A DNA stretch of 64,000 bases from Stenotrophomonas beteli (GCF_001431665.1 NZ_LLXV01000055.1:186001-250000), one strand, 5' to 3'; positions 53,093 to 62,299 are shown, counted from the stretch's first letter. Program-made: numbers and translations. The notes: generated from the letters alone by a model not told the origin.

Positions 53093-54858
53093 CAGTGCCC
53101 CAGAACGCGGATCTTGAAGAATTCGAGGTTGCCACGCGATGCAGCGTTCGCGGCCTGCCCCATGTCGGTGACTTCCAGCGTCCAGGTGCCGGTGGCGCTC
53201 TCATCCAGGAAGGCATTGCTGGACAACAGGTCCCAGCTGGTGAAGTTGCGCTGTACACCATTGGTGCCCGAGCCGATGGCGGTGAACGCCGGCTGCACCA
53301 CGCTGCGCGTGCCACTGGGCGAGATCAGCACGAACTGCAGCTGGCGGGTGTTGCTGTGGTTGACGCGGAAGCCCAGCTGCACGCTCTCGATGTTGCGCGC
53401 GCCATTGGCCAGCTGGAAGGTCAGGCGCGCGGCGGCGGCCGAGGTGTTGCCGATGGCCACCGTACGCGTTGTGGTGCGCCAGCCGCTGTCCACCAGCGCA
53501 CCGAGCGACTGGAAGTTCTCCGCCACCTGCACCGCACGCGCGGCGTTGACCACACCGAAGCCGTACCAGTTGCTGTAGGCGCGTCCGGCGGCGTTCACCG
53601 TCCAGCCCGGCACCAGCACGCGGCCATCGGCCAGCGTCACCGCCGCCCGGTTCGGGTCGGTGCGGGTGGCGGTCGTGGCCAGGATGTACTTCACATCGCG
53701 GTAGGAAAGGTTCGGATTGGTTTCCAGTACCAGCGCAGCCACACCGGACACCATCGGTGCCGAAGCGGACGTGCCGTTCATCTTGGCCGTGTAATTGCAG
53801 GTGCTGTCGATGGCCGACTGATTGCTGTCCAGCGTGTTCTGGCGGTTGGTGTTCTTGTTGCTGCCCTGTGCGCATCCGGTCACGTCGGTGGTGACGATGG
53901 CCGGGTCGTAGGCACGCGCCACCAGCCCTGGCGCGTACTGCGCCTGCAGGCCGTACTCACCGCCGAAGGCCGACACCCACAGCGCCGAACCGGTGGAGGA
54001 ATAGGACGAACGTACACCGTCGGCGCGCACCGCACCCACGGTGATCACGTTGAACAGGTTGTTGCGCGGGTCACGCCCGGCGGGCACGCAGCCGGTGTTG
54101 CGGTTCTTGGTGTCGGCGGTGCAGATGTCCTGGCCGGTGGAGAGCGTGCCGTTGTTGTGGTTGTTGCCGGCCGACTTCACGTAGATGCCACCACGACCAC
54201 CGCGGGTGCCCGACAGGGCCTGCTCGTAGGCGCTGATGTCGTTCTGGCTGTAGGCGAAGGGCAGGTTCGGATTGCCCGGGCCGGCGCCCCAGCTGTTGTT
54301 GAACACCTGCACATCGGCCGATTCGGCGCCATCCCACCAGGCGTACTCGATGTTGCTCTGCTGGTTGCCCTGGGCCGAACTCGAAATCGGGTTGAAGCCT
54401 TTCAGCGTCGCCGCCGGGGCCACGCCGCGCACGCCGCGGTTGTTGGCGCCCACCGCGCCGGCGATGCCGCCGACCATGGTGCCGTGGTTGTCGGCGTCGG
54501 GGTTGGACGGTGTCGGGTTGTTGGACCCGTTGGCGAAGTTCTTGCCGGCCACCGCCGCCACGTTCGCGGCCAGGTCCGGGTGGGCGATCTGCAGGCCGTC
54601 ATCGACGATGGCGATGGTGACACCCTGGCCGCGGATGCCATTGCGGAACAGGCCATCCACGTTCAGATCGTTGCCGGCCACCGGCAGCGTGTCGGCCGGC
54701 ACCGTCTGCCCGGTATTGAGCAGATGCCACTGGATCGAGGCCAGCGGATCGGCCTGCTGGGCCTGGGCGGTAACGGCCAGGCTGCCCAGCACCAGGGCGG
54801 TGGCAAGGGCCAGGCGCGCGGAGCGCGGTGGCACGGAGCGTTGCGTGTGTCGCTTCAT
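53092..54858 (-). CDS. Secreted kexin-like S8 serine protease with P-domain, no propeptide
   Basis: 588 residues from ATG 54858, with AGAAGG upstream. The signal peptide ends near AQA-Q (33). The catalytic domain starts almost at once (SIQWHLLNTGQTV) without an N-terminal propeptide. Triad: D86 in IVDDGLQIAHPDL, H125 in NHGTMVGG, S364 in NGTSASAPMVSG; oxyanion N232. A proprotein-convertase P-domain occupies about 455-588. This resembles Aeromonas ASP in layout. It is exported, probably to the periplasm or outside, and followed by a coupled I9-like protein gene. Confidence 0.93.
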   Translation of the reverse strand: MKRHTQRSVPPRSARLALATALVLGSLAVTAQAQQADPLASIQWHLLNTGQTVPADTLPVAGNDLNVDGLFRNGIRGQGVTIAIVDDGLQIAHPDLAANVAAVAGKNFANGSNNPTPSNPDADNHGTMVGGIAGAVGANNRGVRGVAPAATLKGFNPISSSAQGNQQSNIEYAWWDGAESADVQVFNNSWGAGPGNPNLPFAYSQNDISAYEQALSGTRGGRGGIYVKSAGNNHNNGTLSTGQDICTADTKNRNTGCVPAGRDPRNNLFNVITVGAVRADGVRSSYSSTGSALWVSAFGGEYGLQAQYAPGLVARAYDPAIVTTDVTGCAQGSNKNTNRQNTLDSNQSAIDSTCNYTAKMNGTSASAPMVSGVAALVLETNPNLSYRDVKYILATTATRTDPNRAAVTLADGRVLVPGWTVNAAGRAYSNWYGFGVVNAARAVQVAENFQSLGALVDSGWRTTTRTVAIGNTSAAAARLTFQLANGARNIESVQLGFRVNHSNTRQLQFVLISPSGTRSVVQPAFTAIGSGTNGVQRNFTSWDLLSSNAFLDESATGTWTLEVTDMGQAANAASRGNLEFFKIRVLGH

Positions 54859-55143
54859 ACACGAATCCTTCTGTTGTGAATCGGCATGGCAGGACGGCGG
54901 GGCGGAACTGCCCCATCGCAACGAGCCAAACGCAGCACCACGAGCTCCCCCCTACGTCGAACAGGCACGGATGTTTCGATGTGCGAAGTGCGTCACAAAC
55001 ACTCATGACACTCGGTAATAACGACTACACATTTCTGTTGGTGGCCCGCATCCACGCATGGCGTGGCGCTACCGGGTCTCATCGCGTGGCGTCACATCCG
55101 ACTGTGCTACTACAGCCCGTGCATCCTTCCGCATCGGAGCACG

Positions 55144-55587
55144 ATGATGGTCAATCCCCTGGCCCAGGCCCATCGCGGCCTTGGCACCACCCTGTTCAGC
55201 CTGTTGAACCCGATTCCGTTCGGGTTCTTTGTCGGCGCCCTGATCTTCGATGCGATCTACCTCAACAGCGCCGAGGTGATGTGGGGCAAGGCCGCCGCCT
55301 GGCTGATCACCTTCGGCCTGCTGATCGCCATCGTGCCGCGCCTGATCAACCTGTTCGCGGTCTGGCGCCGCAACGGCAGTGCCACCGGCATCGATCGCAT
55401 CGACTTCTTCCTCAACCTGGTGGCGGTGGCGCTGGCCATCTGGAACGCCTTCGTGCACAGCCGCGACGCCTACGCCGTGGCCGTGCCGGGCACGATCCTT
55501 TCAGCGCTGACCGTGGCGCTGATCGCGCTGGGGCTCATCCTGCTGTCGCTGCAGCCGCCGGTGCGGCATGGAGGTCGTCATGGCTAA
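55144..55587 (+). CDS. DUF2231-like membrane protein
   Basis: 147 residues from ATG 55144 (GGAG upstream; ATG 55147 nearly equal). Four membrane helices: FSLLNPIPFGFFVGALIFDA, AAWLITFGLLIAIVPRLINL, FFLNLVAVALAIWNAFVHSR and a last one near the C-terminus. It fits the DUF2231 family, often found beside cytochrome or PQQ proteins. Its end overlaps the next gene by 8 bp. Divergent from the protease operon; the 285-bp gap between them shows no defined operator. Confidence 0.82.
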   Translation: MMVNPLAQAHRGLGTTLFSLLNPIPFGFFVGALIFDAIYLNSAEVMWGKAAAWLITFGLLIAIVPRLINLFAVWRRNGSATGIDRIDFFLNLVAVALAIWNAFVHSRDAYAVAVPGTILSALTVALIALGLILLSLQPPVRHGGRHG

Positions 55588-56890
55588 GCTCTTCCTGCCC
55601 ACCGTGGCGGTGCTTTCGTTGGCGGTGATGCTGTCCGCCTGCGCGGGCAAGGCCGAGTACCACCCCTCTGACCAGTCCGGCGCGAAGCCGCCGCTGCCGG
55701 CACCGCAGAATTTCCTGATGCCGCCCATGCAGGTGCCCAAGGGCGTCGGCTGGGCCGAGGGCCAATCGCCCACGGTGGCCGAGGGCCTGAAGATCGAGCG
55801 CATCGCCGCCAACCTGCAGCATCCGCGCCGACTGCTGGCCCTGCCCAACGGCGATGTGCTGGTGGTGGAGGGCAACGGCCCCGGCGAAGAGCCGGTCACT
55901 ACGCCCAAGCAATGGATCGCCGGCAAGGTGAAGGCGCGCTCGGGCAAGGCCGGCAAGGGCGGCAACCGGGTCACCCTGCTGCGCCGCACGCCCGGCACCA
56001 ACACCTGGACCCAGCACGTCTACATCGAGGGCCTGCATTCGCCGTTCGGCATCCAGCTCATCGGTGACACCCTGTACGTGGCCAACACCGGCAACATCGT
56101 GCAGTTCCATTACGTGCCCGGCGAAACCCGCATGTCCGACAAGGGCCGCGAGTTCACCGACCTGCCCAGCACCATCAATCACCACTGGACCAAGGAACTG
56201 CTGGCCAGCCGCGATGGCCGCAAGCTGTACGTGGGCGTGGGTTCCAACAGCAACATCACCGAGAACGGCCTGGCGGTGGAGTACCGGCGTGCGGTGGTGC
56301 TGGAAGTGGACGTGGCCACCCGTGGCAGCCGAATTTTCGCCTCGGGCATCCGCAACCCGACCGGCCTGGACTGGGAGCCAAGCACCGGCACGCTGTGGGC
56401 AGTGGCCAACGAGCGCGACGAGATCGGTGCCGACCTGGTTCCCGATTACCTGACCTCGGTGAAGGAAGACGGCTTCTACGGCTGGCCCTACAGCTACTAC
56501 GGCCAGCATGTGGATGAGCGCGTGCAGCCGCAGCGCCCCGACCTGGTGGCCAAGGCGATCGTGCCGGACTACGCCATCGGCTCGCACGTGGCACCGCTGG
56601 GCCTGCTGTTCTATACCGGCCAGGCGCTGCCCGCGCAGTACCACGGCGGTGCCTTCATCGGTGAACACGGCAGCTGGGACCGCTCGCCATTGAGCGGCTA
56701 CGAGGTGGTGCATGTGCCGTTCAAGGACGGCAAGCCGACCGGGCGGCCACAGACCGTGGTGAGTGGCTTCGTCTCGAAGGACGAGAAGACCCTGATGGGC
56801 GCACCGGTAGGCATGGCGATGGACGCCGAGGGCGCGTTGCTGGTGGCCGACGACGTAGGCGATGTGGTGTGGCGGGTGTCGGCCAAGTAG
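55580..56890 (+). CDS. PQQ-dependent sugar dehydrogenase-like lipoprotein
   Basis: 436 residues from ATG 55580 with GGAGGT upstream. Lipoprotein signal with LSAC near residue 20. A six-bladed propeller of the soluble glucose/sorbosone dehydrogenase type: EGLHSPFGIQLIGDTLYVAN, LYVGVGSNSNITENG, GIRNPTGLDWEP, KEDGFYGWPYSYYGQHVD, IGEHGSWDRSPLSGY. It would oxidise an aldose or sorbosone with PQQ. Substrate unknown. Overlap with the DUF2231 gene suggests the membrane protein is its electron-transfer partner. Confidence 0.87.
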   Translation: MAKLFLPTVAVLSLAVMLSACAGKAEYHPSDQSGAKPPLPAPQNFLMPPMQVPKGVGWAEGQSPTVAEGLKIERIAANLQHPRRLLALPNGDVLVVEGNGPGEEPVTTPKQWIAGKVKARSGKAGKGGNRVTLLRRTPGTNTWTQHVYIEGLHSPFGIQLIGDTLYVANTGNIVQFHYVPGETRMSDKGREFTDLPSTINHHWTKELLASRDGRKLYVGVGSNSNITENGLAVEYRRAVVLEVDVATRGSRIFASGIRNPTGLDWEPSTGTLWAVANERDEIGADLVPDYLTSVKEDGFYGWPYSYYGQHVDERVQPQRPDLVAKAIVPDYAIGSHVAPLGLLFYTGQALPAQYHGGAFIGEHGSWDRSPLSGYEVVHVPFKDGKPTGRPQTVVSGFVSKDEKTLMGAPVGMAMDAEGALLVADDVGDVVWRVSAK

Positions 56891-56925
56891 CTGTGTAGCA
56901 TTGAGCCATGGCCGAAGGACATCCG

Positions 56926-57010
56926 GTAGAGTCGACTGTCAGTCGACTCGCGCGCGCAGCGCGTGCTTTTCCTGTGAGCAGCGAAGAACAGTCGACTAAC
57001 AGTCGACTCT
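56926..57010. repeat. Pair of GTAG palindromes
   Basis: GTAG-AGTCGACT-GTC-AGTCGACT (56926-56949) and an inverted copy with AGTCGACT-AAC-AGTCGACT (56990-57010). SMAG-like elements with an AGTCGACT stem, which is itself self-complementary, between two convergent genes. Confidence 0.75.
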
Positions 57011-57046
57011 CCCTTCGACTCCACCCCGTCGGCTCAACCACCGGGT

Positions 57047-57697
57047 TCAGCGTGCCCGGAACCCGCTGAACACCGATTCGGCGGCAAAGCCCACGCCGCC
57101 CAGCAGCACGCCGAAGTACACCACCGTGGCCACCACGAAGGCGTAACCGGCCGCCACCGCCGCGCCGTCGCGCTGGATGAAACCAATGGCGAAGGACATC
57201 AGCGCCAGCGCCGGCAGCGTATTGCTGAAGGGAATCGGGCCGGCCGGCGCCATCAGCAGCAGCGTAGCCACCACCAGCGCCAGGTTGTTCAGGCGCATCA
57301 TCTTCCTCGAACGCACCATCACCGCCAGCCGCATCGGCCGCGACAGCCGCTCCATGCGATGCACCCACTTCAACGCGCGGCCGAGGTTGGTCTTCAGCGT
57401 TTCGGTGGCGATCTCGCGGCGTGCCAGCTTCCGCGGCACCCACAGCGGGCGGTTGCGCAGCCGGCTCAGGCCGATCAGCAGGATCGAGGCGCCAAACACC
57501 GTGCTCAGCCCGGGAATCGACACCGGGATGATGAAGATGGCCGAAAGCAGGATCACCACCAGCAGCAGGCCCTCATCGCCCAAGGCGCTGAGCAGGGTGC
57601 CGACACTGACCCGTTCGCCGGGCAGTTCGTCGATCATCTGCTCGATCTGCTGGGCCAGTGGCGCGGTGTCGTTGGGGTCGGGGGCACGGTAGGTCAT
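57047..57697 (-). CDS. exoD: ExoD-like exopolysaccharide synthesis protein
   Basis: 216 residues, about four membrane helices. N-terminal PLAQQIEQMIDELPGERVSV and VSIPGLSTVFGASILLIGLSRL with a highly basic linker (RKMMRLN) mark the ExoD family. ExoD affects exopolysaccharide production and alkaline tolerance in Rhizobium; its biochemical role is unknown. Single gene. Confidence 0.88.
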   Translation of the reverse strand: MTYRAPDPNDTAPLAQQIEQMIDELPGERVSVGTLLSALGDEGLLLVVILLSAIFIIPVSIPGLSTVFGASILLIGLSRLRNRPLWVPRKLARREIATETLKTNLGRALKWVHRMERLSRPMRLAVMVRSRKMMRLNNLALVVATLLLMAPAGPIPFSNTLPALALMSFAIGFIQRDGAAVAAGYAFVVATVVYFGVLLGGVGFAAESVFSGFRAR

Positions 57698-57845
57698 GCG
57701 TCGAAAGGGCTTAGGGAAGGGCGGTCAGGGGGGCCGTCCTGCGGTGGGGGACGCACAGGCCCCTGAAGTATCCCGGCCAATGTGGGCAAAGAGGTGAACC
57801 GGGCATGAGGCGCTAAACTGGCCCGCCCCGCACGAGTGCAACGCA

Positions 57846-58679
57846 ATGGACATGGGCCGCAGGCAATCGACCATCGAACTGGTCGCCATCGATATGGATG
57901 GCACCCTGCTGGACCCGGCCCACACGCTCACTGCACGGGCCAAACAGGCCATCGCACAGGCGCGCGCGCTGGGCGTGCACATCGTGCTGACCAGCGGCCG
58001 CCCGGTTCCCGGCCTGGCCCCGTTCCTGCACGAACTGGGCATCACCGGCGACGACGACTACTGCATCGCCTGCAACGGCGGCCTGGTGCAGCGCATCGGC
58101 ACGCGCGAAACCGTGGTCGAGTATCCGCTCAGCTTCGATGACTTCCTGTTCTGCGAGCAGGTGGCGCGCGAACTGGGGGTGCACTTCCAGGCGCTGGACA
58201 GCCAGCGCATCTACACCCCCAACCAGGACATCAGCGACTACACCGTGGCCGACTCGCATCTCTCGCGGATGCCGCTGTCCTACCGCCGGGTGGCCGACAT
58301 GGACCGATCGATGTCCTTCATCAAGCTGATGATGATCGATGCGCCCGAGGTGCTGGACGCGGCCATCGCGCGCCTGCCCAGCGCGCTGACCGAGCGTTTT
58401 GCCGTGCTGAAAAGCGCACCGTTCTTCCTGGAAGTGTTCGACCACCGCGCCGGCAAGGGGCCGAGCCTGCAGAAGCTGGCCGAGCATCTGGGCATCGACC
58501 GCGCCAACGTGATGGCCATCGGCGACCAGGAGAACGACCTGACCATGCTGCAGTACGCCGGCACCAGCGTGGCGATGGGCAATGCCATCGATGTGGTGAA
58601 GGCCGTGGCGCGGTTTGAAACCAGCAGCAATGCCGATGACGGCGTGGCCCGCGCCATTGAGCGCTTCGTGCTGCGGTAA
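57846..58679 (+). CDS. Cof-type HAD-IIB sugar phosphatase (YidA-like)
   Basis: 277 residues. Motif I IDMDGTLLDPAH (both catalytic Asp), motif II TSGRPVPGL, motif III a Lys in the KSAPFFLEVF/KGPSLQKLAEHLG region, motif IV IGDQENDLTMLQYAG. The large C2 cap lies between motifs II and III, as in Cof/YidA enzymes that dephosphorylate sugar phosphates. Substrate unknown. Confidence 0.92.
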   Translation: MDMGRRQSTIELVAIDMDGTLLDPAHTLTARAKQAIAQARALGVHIVLTSGRPVPGLAPFLHELGITGDDDYCIACNGGLVQRIGTRETVVEYPLSFDDFLFCEQVARELGVHFQALDSQRIYTPNQDISDYTVADSHLSRMPLSYRRVADMDRSMSFIKLMMIDAPEVLDAAIARLPSALTERFAVLKSAPFFLEVFDHRAGKGPSLQKLAEHLGIDRANVMAIGDQENDLTMLQYAGTSVAMGNAIDVVKAVARFETSSNADDGVARAIERFVLR

Positions 58680-59096
58680 ATCGCGCGGCCATCTTCTGGT
58701 AGGTGCCAACCTTGGTTGGTACACGCAAACGGCAAGTGCCGACCAAGGTCGGCCTCTACCAGGTCCCATCCGCCCAGGTAGCAGCCAACCCTGGTTGGCA
58801 TACGCCGACGGCAAGCGCCAGGCTATACCCACGTATAGCCCATCCATCCCCATCGCCATCGGCGCTGTACCACGGTGCAATGGCGAGTGCGGCAGTGCGA
58901 TGCAAGAATTCCGCACGTCGAAATCACGCCATCGCATTGAGCGGCTGAGGATCGTTTTCCTCCGTCGCTGACCGGCGCGCACTGCGCCGTCACCCCCCAA
59001 CGCCATCGCATCACCAGCCAGCGCACCGACACCGGTGCCGCGCCGCGCTGGGCGTGCGCTCGCGCCGTCTTTCCCCACTGCACGCTGGATCTGTCC
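58680..59096. repeat. Gene-free 417-bp gap with three palindromes and a possible operator
   Basis: Three GCCAACC/GGTTGG-type hairpins: 58699-58723, 58736-58760 and 58777-58800. At 58821-58840 is an unrelated perfect inverted repeat GGCTATAC-CCAC-GTATAGCC. The rest is non-coding by codon pattern. Nothing resembling a Fur box was found before the TonB receptor gene. Confidence 0.7.
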
Positions 59097-61415
59097 ATGA
59101 ACAACCCACCCACGACGCGCCTGGCGCTGGCGATCCTCACCGCCATCGCCGCACCGGTCCATGCTGCCGGATCGGCGGACACCGCGCACGACACGCCCAC
59201 CACCCTGAACGCCCTGCAGGTCATCGCCACACCGCGCGGTGCCGCCGTTGCACCGACCCAGGTGGTAGGCCCGAACCGCTACATCATCAAGGCCGAAGAC
59301 CTCGATGCCATGGTCACCGGCAACAACGGCCTGGCCATGCTCAAGCAGGTGCCCGGCGCCAGCTACACCGCCACCGATGGGCTGGGCCTGGATATCTCGG
59401 CCACCAGCCTGTTCGTGCGCGGCTTCCGCATGAATGAAATGGGCATCACCTTCGAAGGCGTGCCGCTGAACGACAACGGCTTCCTCTCGCTCACCGGCAC
59501 CAGCGTGGTGAACGTGGGCGTGCCCGATGGCATCGGCGCGATCACGGTCAGCCCCGGCGGCGCACCGGTCAGCGTGTTTTCCAGCAGCGTCAACGGCGGC
59601 AGCCTGGAATACCGCCTGCGCGAGCTGCAGGACACGCCCAGCCTGCGCGTGAAGCAGGGTGTGGGCAGCAACAGCACCTTGGTCACCACCGTATCCGGGC
59701 AGAGCGGCCAGCTGGGCGCGCAGGGCCCGAAAGTGCTGGTCGACCTGCAGCGCGTGTCGGCCGACAAGTACCAGGGCGGTGGCACCCAGCACTTCCTGCG
59801 CGGCGACCTGAAGCTGCAGCAGGATGTGGCCTGGGGCGATTTCACTGTGTTCCTCTCTGACAGCAAGGCCAAGGTCTGGGGCTACAACAACATCTCCTTC
59901 GACATGATCCGCAAGCTGGGCTGGAAGGCCGACAGCTTCTACCCGGATTACGCCCGCGCGTACTATGTGGCCTCGCCGGAGAACGCAGACAAGCCCTGCG
60001 GCGCCTATACCTGTGGCGAACTGTCGGGGCTGATTCCCTACGACACCGGCCAGAGCACCCGCGACCGCGTGTCCTCGATCAATCATCGCTTCCAGATCAA
60101 CCCGGCGCTGAGCGGCAACGTGCAGCTGTACAACGCCAACAGCCACACCCAGGCCACGCTGACCGACCCCACCGTGCCGTCACCCAACGGTGCACCCTTC
60201 TCCGAGCAGGTGCAGACGCCTCGCCTGAACCGGTTGGGCGGCATGTTCAATGTGCAGTTCGAAGCCGGTGCGCATACGTTCACCGCCGGTTTCTGGCAGG
60301 AGAAGAGCAAGGCCGCAGCCAGGACCGAGTGGTACCAGCAGCCGCTGCTGGGCGAGGGTCCGCCGCTGAAGGCCACCGGGCCATTCGATGTGTATGGGCC
60401 GGCGTTCAAGACCGACAACGCCTCAAGCTGGGTGACCCGCTCGCGCCAGTTCTACCTGCAGGACGACATCGTGCTGAATGACACGCTGAAGCTCGGCGTC
60501 GGCTTCAAGGCCGTGGATTTCCGCACCCGCGGTGGCGGCCTCGGCGATGCCGAGGACCGGCCGGTGAACGGCACGCTGCGCGCCAGGAGCAACTTCCTGC
60601 CACACGTCTCGCTGTTCTGGAGCCCGACTGAATCCACCGATGCCTTCATCGACCTGGCCAACACGATGAACGGCTACCGCGTGGCCCAGCGCGGCAACAT
60701 CGGCTACACCGCCTCGGCGTGGACCATCACCGACCAGGAGGAATTCGACCGCGTGGCCGGCACGCTGCGCCCGGAGAAGAACTGGAACCTGACCGTGGGC
60801 GCATCGCATCGCTTCGACCGGCTGACGATCACTGGCGACGTGTTCTACAACGATATCCGCAACCGCCTGTTGTCGGCGGCCATCGGCACCCAGTTCGCGC
60901 AGATCAATACCGTGCGGCTGATGCCGAAGATGCATGTGATCGGCGCCGACCTGGGCATCACCGCCGACCTCACCGACCACCTGCAGTTCTACCAGGGCGT
61001 GGCCGTGGCCCGTTCGTACTACGACAGCGATTTCGTGGTGGGCGACACGGTGTACCCGATCAAGCGCAACGCCCAGCCGGGCTACCCGCAGATCTCGCTG
61101 GTGAGTGATCTTTCCGCGCACTTCGGCGACTGGCGCTTCGGTGCCACAAGCACCTCGTACCTGCGCCAGCCCTTCACCTACGAGAACGACATCCGCGTTC
61201 CCACGTTCTGGCAGGTCAACACCTATGCCGCCTACCGGTTTGGTGCGGATAGCGCGGTGCCCGGGCTGGAGCTGCGGCTGGATGTGAGCAACCTGTTCAA
61301 CCGCCACAACATCGGCACCGCCACCATTGCCGGCTCGTCGTTCTCGGGCGATTACCAGACCCTGCAGCGCAGTGCGCCCCGGCAGCTGATGTTCAGTACC
61401 TCGATGGCGTTCTGA
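59097..61415 (+). CDS. TonB-dependent receptor, probably siderophore or metal type
   Basis: 772 residues. Signal peptide ends near VHA-A. The plug contains LNALQVIATPRG, YIIKAEDLD, LFVRGFRMNEMGITFEGVPLND and PGGAPVSVFSSSVNGGSLEY. The barrel ends LMFSTSMAF. The plug differs from the two other receptors of the window (no NGRR loop), so it belongs to another class; the cargo is uncertain. No regulator or periplasmic partner is adjacent. Confidence 0.9.
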   Translation: MNNPPTTRLALAILTAIAAPVHAAGSADTAHDTPTTLNALQVIATPRGAAVAPTQVVGPNRYIIKAEDLDAMVTGNNGLAMLKQVPGASYTATDGLGLDISATSLFVRGFRMNEMGITFEGVPLNDNGFLSLTGTSVVNVGVPDGIGAITVSPGGAPVSVFSSSVNGGSLEYRLRELQDTPSLRVKQGVGSNSTLVTTVSGQSGQLGAQGPKVLVDLQRVSADKYQGGGTQHFLRGDLKLQQDVAWGDFTVFLSDSKAKVWGYNNISFDMIRKLGWKADSFYPDYARAYYVASPENADKPCGAYTCGELSGLIPYDTGQSTRDRVSSINHRFQINPALSGNVQLYNANSHTQATLTDPTVPSPNGAPFSEQVQTPRLNRLGGMFNVQFEAGAHTFTAGFWQEKSKAAARTEWYQQPLLGEGPPLKATGPFDVYGPAFKTDNASSWVTRSRQFYLQDDIVLNDTLKLGVGFKAVDFRTRGGGLGDAEDRPVNGTLRARSNFLPHVSLFWSPTESTDAFIDLANTMNGYRVAQRGNIGYTASAWTITDQEEFDRVAGTLRPEKNWNLTVGASHRFDRLTITGDVFYNDIRNRLLSAAIGTQFAQINTVRLMPKMHVIGADLGITADLTDHLQFYQGVAVARSYYDSDFVVGDTVYPIKRNAQPGYPQISLVSDLSAHFGDWRFGATSTSYLRQPFTYENDIRVPTFWQVNTYAAYRFGADSAVPGLELRLDVSNLFNRHNIGTATIAGSSFSGDYQTLQRSAPRQLMFSTSMAF

Positions 61416-61429
61416 GGCAACCAGGGACT

Positions 61430-61523
61430 GGGTCAGAGCCCTTTGCTGCGCAAAGGGATCCGACCCCGCTGCCATCCCGTGATCGGGGTCAGATCCCTTT
61501 GCACAGCAAAGGGCTCTGACCCC
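61430..61523. repeat. Two inverted copies of a GGGTCAGAGCCCTTTGC element
   Basis: Copy 1 (61430-61467) and copy 2 (61485-61523, opposite orientation). Each has arms GGGTC..GAGCCCTTTGC and GCAAAGGG..GACCC, so each is a hairpin and the pair forms a longer one. The family GGGGTCAGAGCCCTTTGC is not SMAG. It follows the TonB receptor gene and may be its terminator. Confidence 0.8.
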
Positions 61524-61605
61524 CGACCCCTGCCTTGCGCAATCAACAGGGATTTTCTGGCGGCGACGCAAGGTTCCCACAATGTTGCTGCGTCATCCTG
61601 TTGGC

Positions 61606-61971
61606 ATGGCACAGCACCACACGCAATCACCGCTGTTCGGCATCCGGGGCCCGGGACGGCCCCGGCAGGCGCTGTCCGTGGCGCCTGCGATCGACCTGCG
61701 GGCCGAATACCAGTTCTGGCACGTCTACGAACGCGTGGTCCGCCCGCTGCCCGGCGGTGGGCTGCCGCAGGCGTGGTTGGTGTGCCAGAAGGTCTATCGC
61801 GACCGCTGGCAGCACCCGGAGGACAGCGAGGCGGCGGGACTGTCGCGGGTGCTCTTCGGCGACAACATGACGGCTGGCCGGGCGTCGGAGCTGGCGGAGC
61901 TCCACGCGCTGGTCAGCCGTCGGGTGGCGGTGCTGGCTCGGCGAGGCGTATTGTTCGGGCGCGGCCGCTGA
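61606..61971 (+). CDS. Conserved hypothetical protein
   Basis: 121 residues from ATG 61606 (ATG 61582 possible). Basic, no membrane segment. Segments RAEYQFWHVYERVVRPLPGG and LFGDNMTAGRASEL show aromatic-rich core positions. No domain recognised. It is followed by another small gene 24 bp downstream. Confidence 0.6.
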   Translation: MAQHHTQSPLFGIRGPGRPRQALSVAPAIDLRAEYQFWHVYERVVRPLPGGGLPQAWLVCQKVYRDRWQHPEDSEAAGLSRVLFGDNMTAGRASELAELHALVSRRVAVLARRGVLFGRGR

Positions 61972-61995
61972 CCCGCACATCTGCAGGGAATTCCG

Positions 61996-62292
61996 ATGGA
62001 TCTTCTTCCGGGGCAATATCGCATCCTCGCGTACCGCGGATTCCACGACCTGCCACGGCTGATGCTGGTGACCGATAGCGCATCAAAGCACTGGGTGCTC
62101 GACTGTCCGTTCGAGGACGAACGGGATGACTACGCGCCGATGTATCGCGTCCTTGCCGTGGAAGCTGGTGCCGCAGGGCCGGCGGAGATATGGGAACGGC
62201 ACAGTCGTAGGCTTCTGCCTAGCGTCGGCGTTCTGCCAGTAAAAAGGCTGCAGTTTGACGAGACGCGGCGTGCCTCCTTCATCCTGACGTGA
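61996..62292 (+). CDS. Small hypothetical protein
   Basis: 98 residues. Mixed charged with alternating hydrophobic residues (YRILAYRGFHDLPRLMLV). Third positions are less G/C-biased than in neighbours. No family recognised. Its stop is 8 bp from the convergent yifB stop. Confidence 0.55.
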   Translation: MDLLPGQYRILAYRGFHDLPRLMLVTDSASKHWVLDCPFEDERDDYAPMYRVLAVEAGAAGPAEIWERHSRRLLPSVGVLPVKRLQFDETRRASFILT

Positions 62293-62299
62293 TCCTTTG

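Noticed and set aside
54859-55143. Possible Clp/CRP site (TGTGC...TCACA) in the gap between protease and DUF2231 genes
   Set aside because: Half-sites are separated by eight rather than six bases, and one is imperfect.
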